A stretch of DNA of 64,000 bases from JACCYI01 sp963828075. Its GTDB lineage: Bacteria > Actinomycetota > Thermoleophilia > Solirubrobacterales > Solirubrobacteraceae. Position numbers and translations under genes: made by a program. Location of the stretch: assembly GCA_963828075.1 (NCBI GenBank), contig CAWHDH010000021.1, positions 2,790,001 through 2,854,000 on the forward strand. Direction: 5' to 3'. Below are positions 43,488 through 51,715 of this stretch, piece after piece. Under the pieces are notes generated by a model, which saw only the letters and a program-made list of their open reading frames with translations, was not told the origin of the DNA and made no database searches. The stretch's first letter is position 1. Each line of letters begins with the position of its first letter.

Positions 43488-44099
43488 GAGCGGACGCTCA
43501 CGCGGCAGGCGGCGGCCGCCTCCGATCACCGCCGCCGGCTGCTCGAGGGCATGGCCGCGGCCATCGCCGACCAGGGCTACGCCGCAGCCCGGCTGTCGGA
43601 CATCGTCCGCCATGCGCGGGTGAGCCGGCGCACGTTCTACGAGCATTTCAGCGACAAGGAGGCGTGCTTCCTGGCGCTCTACCTGGCGGCCTGCGACCAC
43701 CTGCTGGGCGTCATGTCGCGCGCCGCGGAGGCCGACCGTCCCTGGGAGGAGCGCGTCGAGGCGACGATCCGCACGTACCTGACCGAGCTCGCCGCCAACC
43801 CCGCCCTCACGCGGGCGGCGCTGATGGAGATCCAGGCGGCCGGCCCGCGCGCGGTCGAGCTGCGCCTCGGCGTGCACGAGCGGTTCGCGCAGCTGCTCTG
43901 CCGGCTCGTCGAGCACGGCCGGGCGACCGACGTCCCGGAACTGCGCCCGCTCAGCCCCCGGCTCGCCCACGCCATCACCGGCGGCGTCAACGAACTCGTT
44001 CTGGTCGAGTTCACCCAGGGCGAGGTGGGCGACCTCGAGGAGCTCGCGGCAGAGGCGACGGCGTTCGTCTCGTCGGTGCTGGCCGCCCTGCGCACCTGA
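43476..44099 (+). CDS. TetR-family transcriptional regulator
   Basis: ATG 43476, 207 residues (or 204 from 43485). The helix-turn-helix is RRRLLEGMAAAIADQGYAAA, RLSDIVRHARVSRRTFYEHF and SDKEACFLALYLAA (residues about 18-62). The C-terminal ligand domain is all helical with ERVEATIRTYLTELAANPAL near residue 92. It diverges from the saccharopine-dehydrogenase-like reductase and likely controls it. Ligand unknown. Confidence 0.87.
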   Translation: MGPMERTLTRQAAAASDHRRRLLEGMAAAIADQGYAAARLSDIVRHARVSRRTFYEHFSDKEACFLALYLAACDHLLGVMSRAAEADRPWEERVEATIRTYLTELAANPALTRAALMEIQAAGPRAVELRLGVHERFAQLLCRLVEHGRATDVPELRPLSPRLAHAITGGVNELVLVEFTQGEVGDLEELAAEATAFVSSVLAALRT

Positions 44100-44146
44100 A
44101 CTCGATGTGAGCCCGGCCGGCGCTCTCGCGGCGGCCGCCTGCCCTC

Positions 44147-44162
44147 AGCCTGGATCCAGGCT
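44147..44162. terminator. 16-bp perfect palindrome between convergent genes
   Basis: AGCCTGGATCCAGGCT is self-complementary over 16 bp and sits between the TetR stop (44099) and the radical SAM stop (44162). It could act as a short bidirectional hairpin, but without a loop or T run the evidence is positional. Confidence 0.4.
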
Positions 44163-46045
44163 CAGGCCGCGGCCACGTCGAGCATGAACTCGGTGTCGGG
44201 TGCCGTGACGGCTTGCGGCCGACGACGGAACACGGCGAGGCTGAGCAGGCGGCCCTCGTCGTGCAGCAGGAGTCGGTCGGCCTGCAGGGTCTCGATCGCG
44301 GCACGGACGCGCGCCTGGTGTCCTGCGAGCGCCGGGTCGCGGAGCAGCGCGGCGAGCGTCGTGACGCCGTCGCAGCGTGCATAGACCTGCGCCGCGATTC
44401 CGGTGAGCTCATGGCGACCGGACCGCGCGATCGACCGAGTGTCGGTGACGATGATCGTGTCGCCGTGGTGCTCCGCGTCGAGACGAGGTCGTCGTTCGCG
44501 CGACGCGCGGCGTGCCTGCCACCAGGCTGCGACCGCCGCGCTCACCGGCTCGAGATAGGTCTCCGGGACGCGACCATCTTCGTAGTCGAAGTCGAAGTAG
44601 TACGCGAGGCGACTCATCGCTTCCGGGGCGAGCGGGTACACGTAGCCGTACGCGCGCGCCGGACGCACCTGGCGGAATCCGTGCTCGTGGCTCGCCGCAT
44701 GGAACGGGCTGAAGCGGTCGAGCCGCAGGCGGGCGGTCGTCGTCGGCGGTCGCAGGTGTGAGAGGCCCGGGATGAGCGTCGCCATGCGCGCGTACTCCGC
44801 CTCCGGTTCGCCCGGGAAACCGGCGAGGAGAATCCAGGTGTAGGCGATGTCGAGCTCCTCGCACCAGCGCATCAGCTGGATGTTCTGCAGCGCGGTGGTG
44901 CCCTTGTTCATCAGCCGCAGGATCTCGTTGCTGAGGCTCTCGATGCCGGGCTGGATGCTGCGGATTCCGCCCGCACGCATCTTCTTGAGTTGCTCGTAGC
45001 GAAGGTTGGCCTTGACTTCGTAGAACAGCTCGAGTTCGAAGTCGCTGTCGGCGAGCATCGGCAGCAACGTGTCGAGGTACTTCATGTCGAGGATGTTGTC
45101 GACGGTGGCGATCCTGGCCAGCTCGTGTCGCTGCGCGAGATGGCCGATCTCATCGAATGCGCGCTCGGCGCTCTTGCTGCGGAATGCCATCGTCGTCCCG
45201 TTGAGCCCACAGAACGTGCAGTGATGCTTGGCTCCCCACCAGCAGCCCCGGGAGGTCTCCACCACGAGGTGGGTGCGCGGATCGCGTTCTGCACCTGACG
45301 CCTCCAGCGCGGCGAAGTAGTCGTCGAAGTCCGGGAACGGAAGCGCGTCCATGTCCTGTATTCCGATGGAGATGGGCAACGCCCTGGCGTCGTCACGGGT
45401 CAGCACGCCGGCAATCGGGCCGGAGCCGTCGCGCAGCCAGACGTCCAGGAGGCGCGGGAACGAGCGGTCCGCCTCGCCGGAGCAGACGGCGTCGATGCAC
45501 GAGAACGACGCGAGCAACTGAGCGCCCATCTCGCCCTCGCAGCTCGCGCCGCCGAAGACGATCAACGGCGCGCCGGGTCGTTGTGCCAGGCGGGTCGCCA
45601 CGGCAAGGCTCGCGCAGGTCTGGTCGAACGTCGTGGTGAAGCCGACGACCCTGGGCGATCGCGCCACGATCTGCTCGACGCACGCGTCAAGGTAGCTCTC
45701 ACGCTGGGCGCGCACGGCGACGATCCGGTCGACGAGGTCCGGATCGGCGTGGGGCGCCAGCACGTCTCGCACGTACTCGTCCGCCGTCGCGATGCGGTCG
45801 CCGAAGACGGCGTCGGCGAAGAGCCACTCGCCGACGAGCAGGTCCGGCGCCAGCGCCCCGGCAGAGATGACGCGATACAGGTCTCGCCCGACCCGATCGG
45901 CGAAGGCCAGGTTGCAGTACTCGGTCGCGGCCGAATAGCCCGCCTGCTTGGCCGCCGCCTGCAGCAGGCTCACGCCGATCGCCGGACGCCGGACGTCCGC
46001 GAACGGCATGACCACGAAGACGACATCGGTCGGCCGGCCGGTCAT
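44162..46045 (-). CDS. B12-binding radical SAM RiPP maturase (rSAM_ocin_1 / TIGR03975 type)
   Basis: ATG 46045 overlaps the stop of the HExxH gene (ATGA), giving 627 residues. Residues about 8-215 are a cobalamin-binding-type Rossmann domain (VVFVVMPFADVRRPAIGVSL, VVGFTTTFDQTCASLAVATR, LIVFGGASCEGEMGAQLLAS, CSGEADRSFPRLL). The 4Fe-4S motif is CWWGAKHHCTFCGLNG with Cys268, 276 and 279 (CX7CX2C), the hallmark of the bacteriocin maturation radical SAM protein 1 family, members of which are annotated as peptide C-methyltransferases. The C-terminus (about 500-627) holds a winged-helix or PqqD-like segment (GHELTGIAAQVYARCDGVTT-like). It should modify the neighbouring precursor. Confidence 0.85.
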   Translation of the reverse strand: MTGRPTDVVFVVMPFADVRRPAIGVSLLQAAAKQAGYSAATEYCNLAFADRVGRDLYRVISAGALAPDLLVGEWLFADAVFGDRIATADEYVRDVLAPHADPDLVDRIVAVRAQRESYLDACVEQIVARSPRVVGFTTTFDQTCASLAVATRLAQRPGAPLIVFGGASCEGEMGAQLLASFSCIDAVCSGEADRSFPRLLDVWLRDGSGPIAGVLTRDDARALPISIGIQDMDALPFPDFDDYFAALEASGAERDPRTHLVVETSRGCWWGAKHHCTFCGLNGTTMAFRSKSAERAFDEIGHLAQRHELARIATVDNILDMKYLDTLLPMLADSDFELELFYEVKANLRYEQLKKMRAGGIRSIQPGIESLSNEILRLMNKGTTALQNIQLMRWCEELDIAYTWILLAGFPGEPEAEYARMATLIPGLSHLRPPTTTARLRLDRFSPFHAASHEHGFRQVRPARAYGYVYPLAPEAMSRLAYYFDFDYEDGRVPETYLEPVSAAVAAWWQARRASRERRPRLDAEHHGDTIIVTDTRSIARSGRHELTGIAAQVYARCDGVTTLAALLRDPALAGHQARVRAAIETLQADRLLLHDEGRLLSLAVFRRRPQAVTAPDTEFMLDVAAA

Positions 46046-47034
46046 GACGACGGAGCGCTCGCCAGGTCTGACCGCATCCGCTCGATCATCTCGGCACCCG
46101 TGGCAGTCCACGACGCCCGCTCGTCGAGCGTCGCCAGTCCCTCGCGAAGGAGGCCGAGAAACCGGTGCGCCGCCTGCTCCATGCTCACCCGTTCCTCGCC
46201 GGTCAAGAGCGGCAGGCAGCGGCGCATCCCGTGGACGAGCCGGCCCGCGACGAAGGTCGCGTGCAACACCCGAGTCATCGGTCGGGGTGCGGTGCGAAAC
46301 GGTGATGCTGCCCGGTCGGCGCGGTTGCTGACCAAGGCGTCGAGCGCCATCCGCGTGGTCAATTCCATATGCGTCGCCTCGTGCACGAGGAACTCATAGA
46401 GGCGCACGGTCGGGGCGGGGGTGAGGAACATCGCGCCGAACGTCTGGGTGAAGGTCGCCGACACCGCGCGCCGGTCGGCCAGCTCGAACCAGCGAACCTC
46501 ACGGACCAGTGCCCGGACGACGGCTGCCATCTCGGGCCACGCGGTCTCCAGCAGCTCGACCGCTCGCGCGACCGCGTCCAGGGTCTGCTCGTCGGGCGCC
46601 CGCGGGGCGATCGCAATCGGCGTCCCGGAGCGCCGCACCGTGTCGGCGAAGGCCGCCATCGCGTACGTGACCCACTCCGGCTGCCCGGACGGAGCCATCT
46701 CCGTCGGTGGCGTCTCGGTGGCAACCACCCGCTGGAGCTCGGCGAGAGCGAGTGCCGCACCGCGACGGGCGGTCGGCGGGCGCTCGCCCGCCAATGTCAC
46801 GAAGTGCGCGAACGCGAGCGTCGGCGTCGTCCAACCCGACTCCGCCATCTCGCCGGCGACCTCTGCGGCGCGCGCGGCGAGGTCTGTGCCGTCGAGCACC
46901 TCACAACATCTCCGCGCCACCTGCTCGTTGAGCGCCTGCGCGTAGATCCGTCCCAGCTCGCCCGCTCCAGCGGATGACGGCAACCACTCACGGAGCTCGG
47001 CAGGCAGCGAGAAGCCCAACGTGGTCTGCACCAT
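46042..47034 (-). CDS. HExxH-type putative peptide beta-hydroxylase (RiPP modification)
   Basis: ATG 47034, 330 residues. The key motif is LYEFLVHEATHMELTTRMAL, with His218, Glu219 and His222 (HEATH). This and the following NRADRAASPFRTAPRPMTRV and LHATFVAGRLVHGMRRCLPL match the 'HEXXH motif domain' family (TIGR04267), now viewed as alpha-ketoglutarate-dependent peptide beta-hydroxylases that work on RiPP precursors. The N-terminal 150 residues are helical, as in the family. It lies between the precursor and the radical SAM gene and is translationally coupled to the latter. Hydroxylation of Asp or another core residue is inferred. Confidence 0.82.
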   Translation of the reverse strand: MVQTTLGFSLPAELREWLPSSAGAGELGRIYAQALNEQVARRCCEVLDGTDLAARAAEVAGEMAESGWTTPTLAFAHFVTLAGERPPTARRGAALALAELQRVVATETPPTEMAPSGQPEWVTYAMAAFADTVRRSGTPIAIAPRAPDEQTLDAVARAVELLETAWPEMAAVVRALVREVRWFELADRRAVSATFTQTFGAMFLTPAPTVRLYEFLVHEATHMELTTRMALDALVSNRADRAASPFRTAPRPMTRVLHATFVAGRLVHGMRRCLPLLTGEERVSMEQAAHRFLGLLREGLATLDERASWTATGAEMIERMRSDLASAPSS

Positions 47035-47066
47035 GTGTTCGTCCCCTTCAGCGTGTCGCGGCGTCG

Positions 47067-47101
47067 CTTCGGGCGGGCCATCCAGCCCGGTCCGCCCGAA
47101 G
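47067..47101 (-). terminator. Attenuator hairpin between RiPP precursor and its enzymes
   Basis: CTTCGGGCGG (47067-47076) is perfectly complementary to CCGCCCGAAG (47092-47101), and three inner pairs bring the stem to about 13 bp around a 9-nt loop. It sits 29 bp after the precursor stop and 33 bp before the HExxH start. Partial termination here would give more precursor than enzyme mRNA, a common design in peptide clusters. Confidence 0.65.
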
Positions 47102-47129
47102 CATCGAGTCGGAGCAGACGCAGGCCGTC

Positions 47130-47309
47130 TCAGCAGATGTAGCCGAGGAAGCCTTCGTCGTCATCGAGGACGAGGTCGACCTTGACCGCGCTCAACTGCT
47201 TGCCCGCATCGGTCACGGACGCGTCTCCACGGTGCGCGGGCGGTCCCTCGGAGGCATCCCCCGCGTTGCCATCGGCCGCTCTCGCCAGGTCATCGACTAG
47301 CAGAGCCAT
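47130..47309 (-). CDS. Candidate RiPP precursor peptide (59 residues)
   Basis: ATG 47309 has an excellent ribosome site (AGAGGAG, 7 bases upstream) and the frame ends at TGA 47130. It begins MALLVDDLARAADGNAGDAS, has a soluble Gly/Asp/Ala-rich middle (EGPPAHRGDASVTDAGKQLS) and ends AVKVDLVLDDDEGFLGYIC. The product is too short for most gene finders. Position directly in front of a HExxH peptide hydroxylase and a RiPP radical SAM gene, the leader-then-core layout, and a terminal Cys behind a DDDE acidic block identify it as the substrate. Likely core is the last 16-18 residues; no Gly-Gly or Gly-Ala leader cut site is obvious. Confidence 0.78.
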   Translation of the reverse strand: MALLVDDLARAADGNAGDASEGPPAHRGDASVTDAGKQLSAVKVDLVLDDDEGFLGYIC

Positions 47310-47502
47310 GTCGGGCTCCTCTCAGCTGGGTGGACTCGTCGTCAGGAATTAGTGCGGAGCAGCACGAGCTGCGCAGTTCCGCATCGACACCGGAGTGATC
47401 GCCCCTTGGAATCACCTCGTCGGTATCAGCGCGCCGCGAGCGCGCTCAACAGGGGGTCCATCCACACCCGCGGCCGTCGCCGACGGCTCGAAAGGATCCC
47501 TG
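47310..47502. promoter_or_regulatory. Divergent control region between RiPP cluster and subtilase gene
   Basis: This 193-bp gap separates the precursor start from the divergent protease start and must hold the promoters of both. The least GC-rich patch is GGAATTAGTG (47345-47354), which on the minus strand reads CACTAATTCC and could be the -10 region of the precursor, 36-45 bp before its ATG. No operator palindrome is clear. Confidence 0.4.
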
Positions 47503-49338
47503 ATGTCCGAGCAGTCATCGCGCAGCCGCCGGCGGCGCGGCACCGTTTCCATGCGTTCCGTCGCGGCGGCCCTGGCTACGGCCGCGGCCGCGGCGGCCGT
47601 CGTTCCCGGCGTCGCCGGGGCAGCAAGCCAGAGCGTCGTCGTCCACCAGGGCAACGCGGCCGGCGAGTCGTCGAGCTCGACCGTCGACGCCCGCGTCTCC
47701 GACGCGCCGGCACTCGACGCGCGCAAGCCGGATGCGGGGTCCGCGGGTGATGGGTCGAAGGTCGATCCGAAGCTCGCGGCCAAGCAGCAGACCTCACGCA
47801 ACGCCAACGAGCGCGTCCGCGTGGTGATCACGTTCGACGAGGACCAGCCGATCCCGCGGATGCCCGAGCCCAACGAGCGCGAGCCCCGCACCTCCAAGGC
47901 CAACACCGACGCCAAGGCCCGCGCCGACTCGCTCGTCGACGGGCTCAAGTCCCGCCGTGCGGACGGCTACCGCAAGATCCGCGCCGACCTCAAGGGCCTC
48001 GACGCCGGCGTCCTCGACGAGTTCTGGCTCATCAAGGGCGTCTCGGCGGAGCTCCCGCTCAAGGCCGTCAACGCGGTCGCCAAGCGCGGCGACGTCCGCC
48101 GCATCGAACTCGACGCGACCGGCGCCCGTCCCCCGGCCGATGCCGACCCCGCCAACGACGAGAACGACGCCCGCGCGCTGATCCGCAGCGATCCGTACTT
48201 CGCCCTCAACCAGACGGCCGGCTGGATCGGCCTGCTGGACAGCGGCGTGCGCACCACCCACACGCTGTTCAACAGCCCGTCGCGCATCGCGATCCGCGAG
48301 GACCTGACGAACACGACGAGCCCGAACCCGGATGACGACTGCTGGAACCACGGCACGTCGACGGCCGCGATCATGACCGGCAACGGCAACCTCGGCGACG
48401 CCTTCCGCGGCATCACCGGGATCCAGGTGGACAGCTTCAAGGTCTACCCGGCCGGCTGCGGGAACCTCAGCGCCACGGCCGCCGTCAACGGCTTCCAGCG
48501 CGCCGTGAACGTCCTCGACCGCGTCATCGTCGCCGAGATGCAGGCCGGCGGCACCGAGACGAGCGCGATCTCGACCGCGGCCGACCGCGCGTTCGACGCG
48601 GGCGCGGTCGTCATCGCCGCCAACGGCAACAACGGCTCCGCCGCGAGCACGGTCAACGTGCCCGCCGTCGCTCAGAAGGCGCTCGGGATCGGCGCCGTGG
48701 ACCTCAAGACGCTGACCACGCCGTCCTACCAGAGCCTCGGCCCCGCGGGCGACGGGCGCATCAAGCCCGACATCCAGGCGCCGACCAACGTCGAGACGGC
48801 GAGCAGCTCCGGCACGACGGCGACGCGGGTGTTCGGCGGCACCAGCGCCGCGACGCCGCACGCCGCTGGCGCCGCGGCCCTGATCCGCAACTTCCTGCGG
48901 GGAGGGACCGGAGACATCGAGCCGGGCGCCGTCTACGCCCACATGATCATGTCCGGGACGCGGGCCTACCCGTTCAACAACACGAACGGCGCCGGCCGCA
49001 TCAAGCTCCCCGTCGGCGGCAGCTTCTTCCGCGGGACGGCGAACGTCGCCAACGCCCAGACCGTGGACATCCCGATCAGCGTCCCGGCCACGAACAACCA
49101 GCTCAACGCCGCCATCTGGTGGCCTGAGGCGCCGGCCAGCCACAACGACGTCGACCTGTCGCTGGTCGACCCGGCCGGAACCGTGCGGGCCTCGAGCCCG
49201 TCGGGCGCCGGCGTGTTCGAGCGCGTGAGCATCAACGGCCCGATCGCGGGCGGGACCTGGAAGCTGCGCCTGCGCGGCTACAGCGTCCCGGCAGGCCCGC
49301 AGAAGGTCTACTTCTCCGCGACGCACACCTCGCCGTAA
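47503..49338 (+). CDS. Secreted subtilisin-like (S8) serine protease
   Basis: ATG 47503 with AAAGGA upstream; 611 residues. The N-terminus is a twin-Arg-rich signal (RSRRRRGTVSMRSVAAALAT, cleavage near residue 40), then an I9-type propeptide region (about 60-205). The S8 triad is complete: Asp246 (WIGLLDSGVRTTHT), His283 (CWNHGTSTAAIM) and Ser448 (FGGTSAATPHAAGAAAL), with Asn in IAANGNNGSA (about 374). Residues about 500-611 are a PPC-like beta domain. It is divergent from the RiPP precursor and might process a leader outside the cell, but secreted S8 proteases are common and this link is only positional. Confidence 0.9.
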   Translation: MSEQSSRSRRRRGTVSMRSVAAALATAAAAAAVVPGVAGAASQSVVVHQGNAAGESSSSTVDARVSDAPALDARKPDAGSAGDGSKVDPKLAAKQQTSRNANERVRVVITFDEDQPIPRMPEPNEREPRTSKANTDAKARADSLVDGLKSRRADGYRKIRADLKGLDAGVLDEFWLIKGVSAELPLKAVNAVAKRGDVRRIELDATGARPPADADPANDENDARALIRSDPYFALNQTAGWIGLLDSGVRTTHTLFNSPSRIAIREDLTNTTSPNPDDDCWNHGTSTAAIMTGNGNLGDAFRGITGIQVDSFKVYPAGCGNLSATAAVNGFQRAVNVLDRVIVAEMQAGGTETSAISTAADRAFDAGAVVIAANGNNGSAASTVNVPAVAQKALGIGAVDLKTLTTPSYQSLGPAGDGRIKPDIQAPTNVETASSSGTTATRVFGGTSAATPHAAGAAALIRNFLRGGTGDIEPGAVYAHMIMSGTRAYPFNNTNGAGRIKLPVGGSFFRGTANVANAQTVDIPISVPATNNQLNAAIWWPEAPASHNDVDLSLVDPAGTVRASSPSGAGVFERVSINGPIAGGTWKLRLRGYSVPAGPQKVYFSATHTSP

Positions 49339-49343
49339 CCGCC

Positions 49344-49378
49344 CGTGGCGGGCTGGGCCGTACGCCCAGCCCGCCACG
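49344..49378. terminator. Bidirectional terminator, 15-bp perfect stem
   Basis: CGTGGCGGGCTGGGC (49344-49358) is perfectly complementary to GCCCAGCCCGCCACG (49364-49378) with loop CGTAC. It lies 6 bp after the protease stop and 6 bp before the end of the convergent sulfite oxidase gene, exactly where a shared terminator is expected. Confidence 0.8.
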
Positions 49379-49383
49379 CCGGC

Positions 49384-50481
49384 TCAAGTGACGGTGACGG
49401 ACACGCGCTGGACGGCGTTGTTGGAGTAGCCGCCCAGGTTCCACGGCGCCGTCGTCGGCTGGCGATGGCCGGCCGCGTCGGTCGCCCGGCAGCACAGCTC
49501 GTACTCGCCCGCCGCCTGCGGCCGCCAGTCGAACGTCCACCGGCGCCAGGCGTGCGGCCCGGCCGGCGGATCGAGCGCGGCCGGCTCCCACGTCGTGCCG
49601 CCGTCGCTGCTCACGTCGACCGCCTCGATCGGGCCAGACCCCGACCAGGCACGACCCTCGATCGTCTGCGGCGCCAGCTTCGCGAAGCGCCGGCGGGTGG
49701 CGAACTCCGGGATCCCGGGCGGCACCATCAGCGCGCGCACCACCATCCGCGCCACCGCGACACCCTCGTCATCGGGGTCCTGGCGCAGCCGGTAGCCGTG
49801 GGTGTTCTGATAGCCGGTGAACGGCTCGTCGAGCACGGTGATCCGCGAGAGCCACTTCACGTTCGTCATGCCGTACCAGCCGGGCACGACGAGGCGGAGC
49901 GGGTACCCGTGCTGCGGCGGCAGCGGCCCGCCGTTCATGCCCCAGGCGAGCAGGACCCCGTCGCCGAGCGCGTCGGCGAGTGGGAGGCTGCGCTGGTAGG
50001 CCTGCTCCTCGTCGCCCTCCACGCCGCGGTCGATCGCGGTGAAGAGCACCTCGACGGCGTGCTCGCCGACGCCCGCCTCGGCCAGCAGCCCGGCCAGCGG
50101 TGTCCCCGTCCACGCTCCGGTCCCGACCGCCTCGAGCCCCCACGGCTGGCTGATCGGCCGGGGGTCGAGCAGCGACCGGCCGTTGCCGGCGCACTCGAAC
50201 GTCACGGCGGACGTCACCGCCGGGCGCCGCATCACGTCGTCGAGCGCGAGCGACAGCGGGCGCTCGACCGCCCCGTCGACCTCGAGCCGCCAGGCCGCCC
50301 CGTCGGCGCGCGGGACGTCGTAGTGGATCAGCAGGTAGTGCAGGCCGATCGGCGTGATGTCGTAGGTCAGCGCCTCCAGCGGCGTCCCGTGGTTGCGCGT
50401 GGCCAGCCGCAGCTCGGCCGGCGAGATCGCCGAGGCCTCCGCGGTGCCTGGTGGGAGTTGCAGGGACACTCGGTCTGTCAC
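49384..50481 (-). CDS. Molybdopterin-dependent sulfite oxidase family protein
   Basis: A 365-residue protein with an oxidoreductase molybdopterin-binding domain (about 40-225) and a dimerisation Mo-co_dimer domain (about 240-365). The Mo-ligating Cys is Cys97 in AVTFECAGNGRSLLD. Other landmarks are HYDVPRADGAAWRLEVDGAV, QPWGLEAVGTGAWTGTPLAG, HGYPLRLVVPGWYGMTNVKW and SSDGGTTWEPAAL. There is no export signal and no heme domain, so it is a cytosolic sulfite-oxidase-like enzyme whose natural substrate may be another oxyanion or sulfoxide. Its heme partner is not in the window. Confidence 0.9.
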   Translation of the reverse strand: MTDRVSLQLPPGTAEASAISPAELRLATRNHGTPLEALTYDITPIGLHYLLIHYDVPRADGAAWRLEVDGAVERPLSLALDDVMRRPAVTSAVTFECAGNGRSLLDPRPISQPWGLEAVGTGAWTGTPLAGLLAEAGVGEHAVEVLFTAIDRGVEGDEEQAYQRSLPLADALGDGVLLAWGMNGGPLPPQHGYPLRLVVPGWYGMTNVKWLSRITVLDEPFTGYQNTHGYRLRQDPDDEGVAVARMVVRALMVPPGIPEFATRRRFAKLAPQTIEGRAWSGSGPIEAVDVSSDGGTTWEPAALDPPAGPHAWRRWTFDWRPQAAGEYELCCRATDAAGHRQPTTAPWNLGGYSNNAVQRVSVTVT

Positions 50482-50519
50482 GGTCGCACCGTACCGCCTG
50501 GGCCGTCAAGCCCTCCGGC

Positions 50520-51512
50520 TCAGCCGACCGGCTGGAGCGCGAACGCCGCGGCGACGTGCTCGAGCGCCCGCGCCCGGATCGCCGGGTCCGCGACGCTCGA
50601 GTAGAGCATCAGCTCGTCGGGCGTGATGCGCTCGACCAGGTCCGTCAGGCCGGCGTGCACGGTCTCCGGCCCGCCGACGATGGCGCGGGCGACCGTCTCC
50701 TCGACGACCGCGCGCTCGTTGGGCGCCAGGCGCGGCAGCAGCGCCTCAGCCTCCTCGACGGTCGGGACGGGGGCCGGGCGACCCTGGCGCAGGCGCAGCA
50801 TCGACACGCCGCCGGGCAGTGCGAGGCGCGCCGCGTGCTCGTCGTCCTCGCCCACCACGACGGCCGCCGCCACCATCACCCGCGGGTGGCCGAGCTCCTC
50901 GGAGGCCACGAACAGCTCCCGGTAGAGCGCGACCGCGGGCTCGGTGAACTGCGGGTGGAAGTGGTGCGCGAAGCAGAACGGGATCCCGAGCGCGGCGGCG
51001 ATCCGCGCGCCGCCGTCGGTCGAGCCGAGCATCCAGATCTCCGGGACGGTGTGCGTGCCGGACACCGCCCGCATGCCCGCCCATCCGCCGCCGAGGTGGC
51101 CACGCAGCTGGGCGAACTGGTCGCCGAACTGGTCGGGCGAGGTGCTGCGCAGCGCCAGCGCGGTGCGCATGTCGGTGCCCGGCGCGCGGCCGAGGCCGAG
51201 GTCGATCCGGTGCGGATGCAGCGCCTCGAGCATCCCGAAGCGCTCGGCGACGGCGAGCGGCGCGTGGTTGGGGAGCATCACGCCGCCGGAGCCGACGCGG
51301 ATCCGCTCGGTGCTCGCGGCGAGGTGCGCGATCAGCACCTCCGGCGCCGTCGACGCGACCGACGGGATGTTGTGGTGCTCGGCGACCCAGAAGCGGCGGT
51401 AGCCGAGCGCGTCGGCGCGCTGGGCCACGTGCGTGGTGCCCGCCAGCGCGTCGGCGGCGCTGAGGCCGGCGCGGACCGGGGCGAGATCGAGGACGGACAG
51501 CGGGAGGCTCAT
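50520..51512 (-). CDS. LLM-class flavin-dependent oxidoreductase (luciferase-like)
   Basis: Start at 51512 (MSLPLSVLDLAPVRAGLSAA) is used, giving 330 residues; an ATG four codons earlier is possible. Family landmarks are AQRADALGYRRFWVAEHHNI (residues about 29-48), ERIRVGSGGVMLPNHAPLAV (about 69-88), RIDLGLGRAPGTDMRTALAL (about 100) and IWMLGSTDGGARIAAALGIP (about 159). This is the group of bacterial luciferase-like monooxygenases (MsnO8 type) that use F420 or FMN. The proteins act on unknown small molecules. Upstream are 190 bp with an imperfect hairpin at 51535-51562 but no gene. Confidence 0.88.
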   Translation of the reverse strand: MSLPLSVLDLAPVRAGLSAADALAGTTHVAQRADALGYRRFWVAEHHNIPSVASTAPEVLIAHLAASTERIRVGSGGVMLPNHAPLAVAERFGMLEALHPHRIDLGLGRAPGTDMRTALALRSTSPDQFGDQFAQLRGHLGGGWAGMRAVSGTHTVPEIWMLGSTDGGARIAAALGIPFCFAHHFHPQFTEPAVALYRELFVASEELGHPRVMVAAAVVVGEDDEHAARLALPGGVSMLRLRQGRPAPVPTVEEAEALLPRLAPNERAVVEETVARAIVGGPETVHAGLTDLVERITPDELMLYSSVADPAIRARALEHVAAAFALQPVG

Positions 51513-51715
51513 GTGTCCAGCCATTAAAGACGTGAGGCCGCCGCGGGGGTACGCGACGGCCTCTGGTGCTCTGTGCCCGGAGAACGCCGGCGAGGAGGAG
51601 GAGGGCGGTCAGGGGGCCGAGTCGGCGGGCTCCGGTCCGTGGAGTCCTTATGTCTGGGTTGTGGGCCACATCCTGCCGCCCTGACGGCGTGTACGACATA
51701 CGGCGGGCATGCGGA

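Noticed and set aside
51525..51715. Possible small gene on the minus strand (RRLGPLTALLLLAGVLRAQS) before the luciferase-like gene
   Set aside because: The hydrophobic stretch resembles a signal peptide but the frame runs into the oxidoreductase gene out of frame and has no mature domain.
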